A stretch of 7,909 nt of DNA from assembly GCA_030672315.1 (NCBI GenBank), contig DAOVGQ010000020.1:1-7909 (forward strand), written 5' to 3'. The translations under genes were made by a program, and so were the position numbers. The stretch comes from Candidatus Aenigmatarchaeota archaeon. Its GTDB lineage: Archaea; Aenigmatarchaeota; Aenigmatarchaeia; QMZP01. Under the pieces are notes generated by a model. It saw only the letters and a list, made by a program, of their open reading frames with translations, was not told the origin of the DNA and did no database searches. Within the stretch, counting starts at the first letter, position 1, and each line of letters begins with the position of its first letter. Positions 1 through 5,872 of this stretch are shown one piece after another.

Positions 1-1
1 T

Positions 2-151
2 GACCCTGAATATTATGTAAAGAACCAGGTTATACCCGCGGCCCTGAGGGTTCTGTCAGGCCTCGGGTACACAGAGGAGGACCTCACTGGAGAGGTAAGG
101 GAGTCCCAGGCCAGCCTGGAGGGGTTCTTCAGGAAGAAGCAGGGTATGTGA
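2..151 (+). CDS. Family B DNA polymerase, C-terminal end (partial)
   Basis: The frame from base 2 encodes 49 residues up to a TGA stop; the start lies outside the window. The segment begins DPEYYVKNQVIPAALRVL and continues with a GLGYTEEDL stretch. This is the usual end of archaeal family B replicative or repair polymerases, where the thumb-region helix carrying Y-Y-x-x-N-Q-x-x-P is followed by a short tail. The tail carries QASLEGFF (bases 107-130), an exact match to the PIP-box pattern Q-x-x-L-x-x-F-F by which archaeal polymerases bind the PCNA clamp. The protein ends ten residues later with a basic RKKQGM. The polymerase and exonuclease active sites are not in view, so the catalytic state cannot be judged. 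An A/T-rich stretch follows the stop at once and may end transcription. Family assignment is fairly firm from the tail motifs; the PolB subfamily is not resolvable. Confidence 0.85.
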   Translation, partial: DPEYYVKNQVIPAALRVLSGLGYTEEDLTGEVRESQASLEGFFRKKQGM

Positions 152-168
152 GGAAAGCTTTATAAATA
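152..168 (+). promoter_or_regulatory. Strong BRE/TATA-like element behind polB
   Basis: Right after the polymerase stop there is a purine run GGAAAG (152-157), then CTTTATAAATA (158-168). Together these resemble a good archaeal BRE plus TATA box. Transcription would start near 188-195, about 90 nt before the ATG at 281. It may be a distal promoter giving gene 281-1432 a long leader, or it may simply be A/T-rich termination sequence of the polymerase gene. Confidence 0.45.
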
Positions 169-230
169 CTTATTTACCATTTAGTAATTAAAAATTAGAT
201 AATAGTTTCGGTTAAAGCCGGGCAAACACA

Positions 231-245
231 GAAGCAATTTAAATA
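231..245 (+). promoter_or_regulatory. Proximal promoter of the DsbA-like gene
   Basis: GAAGCAA (231-237) followed by TTTAAATA (238-245) reads as BRE plus TATA. The predicted start of transcription is near 266-270, which leaves only about a dozen bases before the ATG at 281. No clear Shine-Dalgarno sequence lies at the usual spacing; AAGG at 261-264 is too far upstream. The mRNA is probably leaderless or nearly so. Confidence 0.5.
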
Positions 246-280
246 GGGTATTTCAATTAAAAGGTAACGGTTTTGATATC

Positions 281-1432
281 ATGTCGCGGAAGAGGCCCAG
301 AAAACGGAGGGAAGCGGAATCCATGGACAAGGACTCCATAGACAATGACTCCCTAGATAAGGGAGTGGAGAAGAAGGTTGAGGAGAAGGAGCAGGAAAGG
401 GAGGAGTATGACGCCTTTGGATTCATAAAGAACAAGAAGCAGGTTGCAGCTGTTGCAGGGGCCTTCTTTATTGTTGGATTCCTGGTATCATCGCTTATGG
501 GGTTCATGAATCCCCCTATAACTGCCCAAGTTATTGGAACCGGGGTGACAACCTCCTTGGATGAGGTCGGCCAGGATGTTATTGATTACATAAATGAGAA
601 CCTCCTCAGGGAGGGGTTCACTGCAAGCCTTGTGGATGTCGCAGAGGATAACGGGATGTATGAGGTCTCTGTGGATATAAAGGAGGATGAGGCAGATACA
701 GGACAGAACGTGAAATTCTATGTGTCTGGTAGCGGAGAACTCCTGTTCTTTAATGAACCCGTGGATATGACAGAGCCGCTTCCGAAGCCAGAGGAGCCTG
801 AGCAGCAGGAGAACCCAGATACCGGGGTTCCCAAGAGCGACAGGCCCATTGTTAATGTGTTTGTTATGAGCTACTGTCCCTTCGGACTCCAGGCAGAAAA
901 GGCTGTGATACCGGTCATAGAGCTGCTGGGTGACAAGGCGGATATCAATATAGATTATGTTCACTACATCATGCACGGCAAGAAGGAGATTGACCAGAAC
1001 ACAAGGCAGCACTGCATAGAGAAGGAGCAGCCCGACAAGTTCACCAGCTATATGAGGTGCTTTGTGCAGAGCGACGACCACGAGAAGTGTGTGGCAGAGG
1101 CAGGGGTTGACAAGGCAGGGCTTGATGCATGCATGGTGGCAACTGATGAAGAGTTCAATATAACAGGGATATTTGAGAGTTCAGAGGACAGGTACCCGCC
1201 CTATATGGTTGACGCTGCACTGGCTATACAGTACGGGGTGAGGGGCTCGCCCACCTTTGTCCTGAATGGGCAGACTGTCAGTGTTAACAGGTCGCCTGAG
1301 GCCATAAAGCAGGCCATATGCGATGCCTTCACAGAAGCCCCGGAGGAGTGCCAGCAAACGCTGAGCTCCAGCCCGGCATCTGCGGGAATTGGTGCCATGG
1401 AAGGCGGTTCCAACTCCCAGGAACAGTGCTGA
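281..1432 (+). CDS. Membrane-anchored DsbA/thioredoxin-fold protein
   Basis: This 383-residue protein has four visible parts. Residues 1-53 are a very charged cytoplasmic tail (MSRKRPRKRRE, then an acidic repeat and a Lys/Glu-rich stretch). Residues 54-75 are one hydrophobic helix, predicted N-in/C-out. Residues 80-170 are an acidic extracellular domain I do not recognise. From about 188 there is a thioredoxin-like domain. That domain opens with a beta strand and the active-site-like motif C199-P-F-G202, and it has the cis-proline loop G-S-P324-T-F near its end, the order expected in DsbA/GILT-like thiol oxidoreductases. The second active-site cysteine of CxxC is replaced by glycine. All eight cysteines (199, 245, 260, 270, 284, 347, 357, 383) are in this domain, and the last one is the final residue. 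A role in thiol-disulfide exchange outside the cell is inferred; direction and substrate are unknown. The gene ends 30 bp from the oppositely oriented cysteine-rich surface protein. The ATG at 281 is chosen because the TATA box fits it. Confidence 0.8.
   Translation: MSRKRPRKRREAESMDKDSIDNDSLDKGVEKKVEEKEQEREEYDAFGFIKNKKQVAAVAGAFFIVGFLVSSLMGFMNPPITAQVIGTGVTTSLDEVGQDVIDYINENLLREGFTASLVDVAEDNGMYEVSVDIKEDEADTGQNVKFYVSGSGELLFFNEPVDMTEPLPKPEEPEQQENPDTGVPKSDRPIVNVFVMSYCPFGLQAEKAVIPVIELLGDKADINIDYVHYIMHGKKEIDQNTRQHCIEKEQPDKFTSYMRCFVQSDDHEKCVAEAGVDKAGLDACMVATDEEFNITGIFESSEDRYPPYMVDAALAIQYGVRGSPTFVLNGQTVSVNRSPEAIKQAICDAFTEAPEECQQTLSSSPASAGIGAMEGGSNSQEQC
320..364 (+). repeat. Three tandem 15-bp units in the DsbA-like gene
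   Basis: Three in-frame 15-bp units (320-334, 335-349, 350-364) encode SMDKD, SIDND and SLDKG (residues 14-28). The units differ at several bases, mostly in the second and fourth codons, so this is an aged internal duplication. It adds acidic, phosphorylatable-looking spacer sequence to the cytoplasmic tail between the basic N-terminus and the membrane helix. Confidence 0.7.
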
Positions 1433-1437
1433 TAGGG

Positions 1438-1453
1438 GTTTCTCTGTTTTTGA
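1438..1453 (+). terminator. T-rich terminator of the DsbA-like gene
   Basis: Six bases after the TGA of the upstream gene, the + strand carries a T-rich run that includes five consecutive T (1447-1451). Archaeal RNA polymerase stops at such U-tracts without needing a hairpin. The placement between two convergent genes supports the call. A 7-bp perfect hairpin follows at 1478-1495. Confidence 0.5.
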
Positions 1454-1462
1454 TTAAAGATT

Positions 1463-3739
1463 TTAGTGGCTTAATTGAGAATCCCTAAGGATTCTGACTG
1501 GTGTGTATCTTTTCATGAGCTCCTCCCAGGTGAGCTCCCTGCCCTTTGATTTGAGGTAAAGGACAAGGGCTGTCAGGACTACAAGAATGGCCACGCCTAT
1601 GATTATGAGAATCCACCACAGGGTTTCCACACATTCCTCCTCGGAATAGAGGCCTGAGCAGCAGTAGCCTGAGTCTCTGGCAGAGCCCTCGCAGATGCAG
1701 GTCTGGTTTATCTGGCCCTCCCCACAGGAAGGAACCTGGCAACCCTCATCGCTCTCGCCGTCGCAGTCGTCGTCAAGGCCGTTGCCGCATATCTCATCCT
1801 CGGGGTAGACAGCACCGATACACATTCCCCAGACGCCGCCAGAGCATGTCGATGTGCCGAACTTACATTCACCCATCTCTGTGGCTGGGCCGCAATCCCT
1901 TGTCTGTCCGCTCGTGCAGCAGTCAGCACCATTGTCTATTATGCCGTCGCAGTTGTCATCGATGCCATTGCAGGCCTCTGCCTGAGGCATTCCGCCGTCA
2001 TAGCACTGGCACCTGGTTGCCGCTACTGATCCACCCCCGTCCACGTCGTCTATCTTGCCGTTGCAGTCGTCGTCCTCCATGTTGCAGACCTCATCAATGG
2101 GCTGGGGGCAGCCGGACCATTTATTGCCAGAGCAGGTCTCGTTTCCTACTGCGCATATTCCCTGGTGGGCCTCTTTGCAGGGCCTGGTATCCCCCTCGTC
2201 GCACTGGCAGTCATCAGGGCAGCTGCTCACATTCTCTCCGGGGCCGCACCATCCGTCGCCGCAGTAGGTGTCCTCCCTCACAGCAAAGGTTAATAAATTA
2301 TCCACTGTGAATTCCAGGAATTCCTCATCCTCGTTATTGGTGAAGTTGTCTATCATCTCCCAGGTATCGTTGCATACCTGGGTGGAGAAGTTCCAGTCAT
2401 TGCAGAGATAGGGGTTCGCATTGGTCTCGTTGTCAAAACCCATGTCACCATAGTATATTGTGACTACGGCATCATCCATCTGGTAATCCGTCTTCACTGC
2501 GAATACCTGGTCGAAATCGCTGGTGGAAGTGTAGTCAAGGCTTAGGTTGCCATCAAAACCCGAGGTTAAGGGAACCCCCCTGAAAAGGAGCTCAAGCTGG
2601 TCATCAAAGACCTTGAAGAGCATATCATAGACATGCTCTACAATGCTGGCATCAAATTCGCCGTCAGATTCGTGGTCCCAGAAGACCCTCTGGTCAGTGC
2701 CTGCCACATATATCTCCAGGTCAGTGGATATCCCCTCATTATCGATATCGAGGACTGTTATGTTCACCCAGACCAGGTCGCCCACATGGAAGCTGTCGGT
2801 GACATTGACAACGTTGGAGGATGTGTCGTTGGCGAATATTGTTATGTTGTACATCCCAGTTACATTGGTGTTCCAGCTCACGACATCGTTGTTGGTAAGT
2901 TCGGCCTGGTGGTGCCCGCCGCTGGGATCGGTTATGTTGGCCCAGACCGAGTCGATGGCCTTGTCGTCAGAGGCGTTCACGCCTATCTTGACAGGCTGGC
3001 CGAAGGGAACAAGCAAGGGGAGTATCTCGTAGTGGTCTATTACAGGGAGGTTTGTATCAATTATTTTACTGGTTAGGTTAATAGTGATGTTGAGTTCTGA
3101 TGAACGGTTCAGGTTGCCCGAGGTGTCATGTGCCCATACCCACACATAGATTTCTGTGTTGTTGGCCTGGCATGTTAGGTTGTGATAGCAGTAATCGTAG
3201 TTGAGTGTCATGGTTGTGTTTGACATTCCGTTGTCAAGAAGGCAGGTTGAAAGCTGCTCGCTGCCTGAGACATTGATGAATATACAGGACTCGTTCTGGG
3301 TGTAGGTGTTGTTGCTGGGAGTTGGGGGGACAAAGTCCAGATTGGGTGGGTCATTGTCAATTGATTGCTGCTCGTTGGTGTTCCTGCAGACCATGATAAG
3401 AGTGGTATTCCAGCTGTCTGAATCGTTTGCTACATGGGCCATTGAACATCTGGTCACGTTGCCTGAAAGGCCTGTCTCGTTGTAGTAGCAGTAGCTGTCT
3501 GTGGTCGCGTTGACTATCGTACCTGTCTGGTTTGTCCCGTTTATCTCTATCTTGCAGGCAGCTATATCATCATTGGAGGAAATGTTCCATACTATATAGG
3601 TCTTGTTCTCTGCTTCTGTCCCGTTTTCTGCTGAGGGGGGTATGAATGATATCTCTGGCATCTGTGCCCACGCGTCTGAGAAGCCGGATGCTGTAACGAA
3701 TGCTGAGATTAATATAAACATCACAGTTGTCTTCTTCAT
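1463..3739 (-). CDS. Exported cysteine-rich surface protein, MopE-type motifs
   Basis: This 758-residue protein starts with a signal peptide (MKKTTVMFILISAFVTASGF, cleavage likely after AWA at 25). It ends with one membrane helix (708-729) and a 29-residue basic tail, so it should be anchored by its C-terminus with the bulk outside. Residues 27-125 and 134-222 are two related modules (each with F-I/V-P-P, then spaced cysteines and Y-C-Y-x-N). Residues 233-318 look like an Ig-type domain and 321-490 form a further beta-rich region. From 493 a cysteine-rich part begins with CGDGWCGPGENVSSCPDDC (493-511). It then has three acidic C-N/G-x-x-D-D-x-C-(N/D)-G motifs, at 552, 590 and 651. These resemble the MopE copper-binding motif family (PF11617), although such Asp-rich loops could equally hold calcium. 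I count 34 N-x-S/T sequons and 40 cysteines, 30 of them from 493 onward. Function unknown; adhesion, metal binding or cell contact are possibilities. Confidence 0.8.
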   Translation of the reverse strand: MKKTTVMFILISAFVTASGFSDAWAQMPEISFIPPSAENGTEAENKTYIVWNISSNDDIAACKIEINGTNQTGTIVNATTDSYCYYNETGLSGNVTRCSMAHVANDSDSWNTTLIMVCRNTNEQQSIDNDPPNLDFVPPTPSNNTYTQNESCIFINVSGSEQLSTCLLDNGMSNTTMTLNYDYCYHNLTCQANNTEIYVWVWAHDTSGNLNRSSELNITINLTSKIIDTNLPVIDHYEILPLLVPFGQPVKIGVNASDDKAIDSVWANITDPSGGHHQAELTNNDVVSWNTNVTGMYNITIFANDTSSNVVNVTDSFHVGDLVWVNITVLDIDNEGISTDLEIYVAGTDQRVFWDHESDGEFDASIVEHVYDMLFKVFDDQLELLFRGVPLTSGFDGNLSLDYTSTSDFDQVFAVKTDYQMDDAVVTIYYGDMGFDNETNANPYLCNDWNFSTQVCNDTWEMIDNFTNNEDEEFLEFTVDNLLTFAVREDTYCGDGWCGPGENVSSCPDDCQCDEGDTRPCKEAHQGICAVGNETCSGNKWSGCPQPIDEVCNMEDDDCNGKIDDVDGGGSVAATRCQCYDGGMPQAEACNGIDDNCDGIIDNGADCCTSGQTRDCGPATEMGECKFGTSTCSGGVWGMCIGAVYPEDEICGNGLDDDCDGESDEGCQVPSCGEGQINQTCICEGSARDSGYCCSGLYSEEECVETLWWILIIIGVAILVVLTALVLYLKSKGRELTWEELMKRYTPVRILRDSQLSH
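1478..1495. repeat. Small perfect inverted repeat at convergent gene ends
   Basis: AGAATCC (1478-1484) pairs perfectly with GGATTCT (1489-1495) around a CTAA loop. It lies in the last ten codons of the - strand surface-protein gene and about 45 bp past the end of the + strand gene. It could stabilise the 3' end of the + transcript, but it is short and partly dictated by coding sequence, so it may be chance. Confidence 0.35.
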
Positions 3740-3755
3740 ATAATATATTATTAGC

Positions 3756-3804
3756 TGGTTTTGCGTTATATATTGTTATAAGTGGTTTTGCGGGTGGTTT
3801 TGTG
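3756..3804. promoter_or_regulatory. Divergent promoter: shared TATA and TGGTTTTGYG repeats
   Basis: Only 62 bp separate the ATG of the - strand surface protein (3739) from the GTG chosen for the + strand thiouridylase (3802). The best TATA candidate is GTTATATATT (3765-3774), which is nearly the same on both strands. It is about 31 nt from either start codon, so it could serve both genes with leaderless transcripts. The - strand copy has the better BRE-like flank (AACAA). TGGTTTTGCG occurs at 3756-3765 and 3783-3792, and TGGTTTTGTG at 3795-3804; the first two flank the TATA and could be operator sites. Confidence 0.5.
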
Positions 3805-4803
3805 GTAAGGAGATTGCAGAAAGGAGTCGGAGCGCTTGTGCTTTTTTCAGGGGGCCTGGACTCGATACTGGCTGTGAAGGTCCTGGAGGAGCAGGGAATC
3901 AGGGTGAAGGCTGTTCATTTCACATGCCCGTTCTATTCGAGTGAGTGGGCCAGGAGGAGTGTGAGGAAGCTGGGGATACGATTGCATGAGATTAAGGTGG
4001 ATAAGACCTATTTTGAGATGGTTGCAAAGCCAAAGCATGGTTATGGTTCCCAGATGAATCCTTGCATAGACTGCAAGGTTTATATGCTGAAGAGGGCGGA
4101 GAGGCTCAGAAAGAGGCTCGGGCTGGATTTCCTGGCCACAGGGGAGGTTATGGGGGAGCGGCCGTTCAGCCAGAGCAGGTCGACCATGATGTTGATAGAG
4201 AGGAAGGCGGGGCTGGCAGGAAGGGTGGTCAGGCCGCTCTCGGCCAGGGTGCTGCCTGAAACCAGGGCGGAGTCCAGGGGACTGGTTAAGAGGGATGGTC
4301 TGCTGTCCATAAGGGGAAGGTCCAGGAGGCCCCAGATGGGGCTGGCCAGGAGATATGAGATAAGGGAGTATCCGGCGCCGTCAGGGGGGTGCCTTCTCAC
4401 TGACCCGGAGTATGCCAGGAGGCTGAGGGGGTTCCTCAGGGAAAGGGAGAGTATAACCTGGGACGAGGCAGAGCTCCTCAAGCACGGGAGACACTTCAAG
4501 GTTGGAGGGGCCAGGATTGTTGTGGGAAGGAACGAGGAGGATAACAGGGCCCTGCTCGGGCTGGCAAGGAGGATGAAGCTGGTGAGGGTTGAGGTTTTGG
4601 GTTATCCCGGTCCCCTTACAGTGATTCTTTCCAGGGAGAGACCTGAGGGGAAGGTTCTGGAGGAGGCGGCCAGGCTCACTGTAAGGTATTCTGATTTTGC
4701 GGGCAAGGGATTGGTCAGGGTAGATATCAGGAAGGGCAGGTCAAGGAATGTTCTGGAAGTCCGGGCCATCTCAAAGAGGGAACTGGAAGATATGAGGGCC
4801 TGA
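3802..4803 (+). CDS. PP-loop tRNA thiouridylase-like protein with NFACT-R-type tail
   Basis: With the GTG at 3802 this is a 333-residue protein. The ATP-binding PP-loop SGGLDS lies at 16-21. Two cysteines follow in N-P-C88-I-D-C91-K, and a third conserved-looking one in S-G-G-C197-L-L-T-D-P. The blocks TGEVMGERPFSQ and RPLSA, then the C197 segment, match a family annotated as MnmA- or ThiI-like tRNA sulfurtransferases without a THUMP domain. These adenylate a tRNA uridine and replace oxygen with sulfur, here probably using the cysteines to carry persulfide. Residues from about 227 (KHGRHF, VGRNEEDN at 241-248, later YSDFAGKG) resemble the NFACT-R RNA-binding domain. The exact target (U8 or wobble U34) cannot be told. 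The frame stays open upstream to a TTG at 3727, but that start would overlap the divergent gene and precede the TATA box. The next gene follows after 45 bp with its own promoter. Confidence 0.78.
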   Translation: MVRRLQKGVGALVLFSGGLDSILAVKVLEEQGIRVKAVHFTCPFYSSEWARRSVRKLGIRLHEIKVDKTYFEMVAKPKHGYGSQMNPCIDCKVYMLKRAERLRKRLGLDFLATGEVMGERPFSQSRSTMMLIERKAGLAGRVVRPLSARVLPETRAESRGLVKRDGLLSIRGRSRRPQMGLARRYEIREYPAPSGGCLLTDPEYARRLRGFLRERESITWDEAELLKHGRHFKVGGARIVVGRNEEDNRALLGLARRMKLVRVEVLGYPGPLTVILSRERPEGKVLEEAARLTVRYSDFAGKGLVRVDIRKGRSRNVLEVRAISKRELEDMRA

Positions 4804-4816
4804 GTAACTGTTGAGA

Positions 4817-4824
4817 TTTATATA
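4817..4824 (+). promoter_or_regulatory. TATA box of the R15P isomerase gene
   Basis: TTTATATA, preceded by purine-rich TTGAGA, lies 25 nt before the ATG at 4849. Transcription would start almost exactly at that ATG, so the mRNA should be leaderless. This argues against the upstream in-frame GTG at 4825, which would lie between the TATA box and the transcription start. Confidence 0.65.
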
Positions 4825-4848
4825 GTGGCTTGGGCTAATTATAATTGT

Positions 4849-5754
4849 ATGGTAGTAATACAGCCCGAGGCCAGGAAGATTATAGCTGACATCAAGGCCC
4901 TGAATATACAGGGCGCCACAAGGATTGCTGGTTCTGGGGTCAGGTGCATAGAGATAACGGCCAGGAATAGCAAGGCCAAGTCAAGGGCGGTCTTCATTGC
5001 CGAGCTTCACAACTTGAATGAAAAGCTGGCCAAAGCAAGGCCGACCGAGCCTGCCCTCAGGAATGCGATTAAGTCTGTCCTTCTCAGGGTTCAGATATAT
5101 GAGGATTTTGAGACCATAAAGCGCTACACTGTCCAGGTGTGCAGGAACTATATCAAGGAACTCAAAAGCATGATAAACAAGATAGCAGACATAGGCTCCA
5201 ACCAGATAAAGGACGGTGAGAAGATTCTCACGCACTGCCATTCGGAGCACGTCATAGCAATACTAAGGGTGGCCAAGAAGCAGGGCAAACACTTCGAGGT
5301 CTATGTGACCGAGACCAGGCCCAAGTACCAGGGAATCATAACAGCCAAGAAGCTCCTCCATTCAGGGATAAAGGTCACCTACTGCATAGATGCTGCGGTC
5401 GGGTATATCATGAGGGACATAACCAAGGTTATGGTTGGATGCGATGCCATACTGGCTGATGGCTCGATTGTAAACAAGGTGGGGACATTTCCCATAGCCA
5501 TAACAGCCAACAAGTTCGGGATACCCGTGGTGGTGGCAGGGGGAACCTATAAGTTCGATGCCCAGACCATCCTGGGGCAGCCCGAGCCAATGGAGCGCAG
5601 GGACCCCTCAGAGGTTATAAGCCCCAGGGTTATTCCAAGGGCCACTGTAATAAACCCTGCCTTTGATGTCACGCCGGCGGAATATGTGCACAGCCTGGTC
5701 ACAGAGAAGGGGATAACAAAACCCGAATGGGTAAGAGAATTAGCTGAAATCTAG
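4849..5754 (+). CDS. Ribose-1,5-bisphosphate isomerase (eIF2B-like family)
   Basis: This 301-residue protein belongs to the eIF2B alpha/beta/delta and methylthioribose-1-phosphate isomerase superfamily. An N-terminal helical half (1-120) with IQGATRIA is followed by the Rossmann-like half. That half carries T-H-C130-H-S, ETRPKYQG, G-C-D199-A-I and NKVGT. In the characterised Thermococcus enzyme the catalytic pair is Cys133 and Asp202. Here C130 and D199 have the same 69-residue spacing, which favours the isomerase over a true translation initiation factor 2B subunit. The enzyme turns ribose-1,5-bisphosphate into ribulose-1,5-bisphosphate in the cytoplasmic AMP/NMP degradation pathway, between AMP phosphorylase and form III RubisCO. 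Neither partner gene is in this window. The ATG at 4849 is preferred to the GTG at 4825 because of the TATA box position. Older annotations may call such proteins aIF2B. Confidence 0.88.
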   Translation: MVVIQPEARKIIADIKALNIQGATRIAGSGVRCIEITARNSKAKSRAVFIAELHNLNEKLAKARPTEPALRNAIKSVLLRVQIYEDFETIKRYTVQVCRNYIKELKSMINKIADIGSNQIKDGEKILTHCHSEHVIAILRVAKKQGKHFEVYVTETRPKYQGIITAKKLLHSGIKVTYCIDAAVGYIMRDITKVMVGCDAILADGSIVNKVGTFPIAITANKFGIPVVVAGGTYKFDAQTILGQPEPMERRDPSEVISPRVIPRATVINPAFDVTPAEYVHSLVTEKGITKPEWVRELAEI

Positions 5755-5794
5755 TTCATTTCTGGTAAAGTTTGATTGTTGCTCCCCTGCTTGC

Positions 5795-5872
5795 TTGTGC
5801 CCGAAGGGTGCAGAAACTGGAAGCTTCTGGAAGGCGTAACGGAGCGTTAGCGGAGTAGCCTCCTTTCTGGCT
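5795..5872 (+). other. Structured convergent spacer, possible RNA element
   Basis: The spacer between the isomerase and herA has no credible gene, but many complementary segments. GTGCCC (5797-5802) can pair with GGGTGC (5806-5811) around GAA, with two wobble pairs. CAGAAA (5811-5816) can pair with TTTCTG (5864-5869), and GGAAGGC (5829-5835) with GCCTCC (5858-5863) leaving one bulged A. Inside these, TAACG (5837-5841) pairs with CGTTA (5845-5849). These helices nest in a consistent way on the + strand. GCGTAACGGAG and GCGTTAGCGGAG also form a near-tandem repeat (5834-5855). It could be a 3'-UTR structure, a small RNA or a dispersed repeat; no known RNA family was recognised. Confidence 0.35.

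Noticed and set aside
1741..2095. Repeated GTCGCAGTCGTC-like DNA, considered as a possible CRISPR-like or satellite repeat.
   Set aside because: The similarity follows from three MopE-type protein motifs in one reading frame; unit spacing is irregular and there are no unique spacers.
1846..3076. Open frames on the + strand opposite the surface protein gene (1846-2310, 2633-3076).
   Set aside because: They are shadows of the low-complexity, motif-rich - strand gene; one is rich in Arg, Ser, Pro and Cys as expected from antisense of Asp/Cys repeats.
3727..3801. Upstream extension of the thiouridylase to a TTG start, which would add a hydrophobic segment resembling a membrane helix.
   Set aside because: It would overlap the start of the divergent gene and run through the TATA region; T-rich DNA translates to hydrophobic residues by itself, and the PP-loop lies near the N-terminus in this family when GTG 3802 is used.
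4825..4848. GTG start giving the isomerase eight more residues.
   Set aside because: It begins one base after the TATA box and before the expected transcription start; the ATG at 4849 fits both promoter and family length.
4849..5754. Annotation as translation initiation factor aIF2B subunit.
   Set aside because: The catalytic Cys/Asp pair with 69-residue spacing matches characterised ribose-1,5-bisphosphate isomerase, and such residues are not expected in non-catalytic eIF2B subunits.
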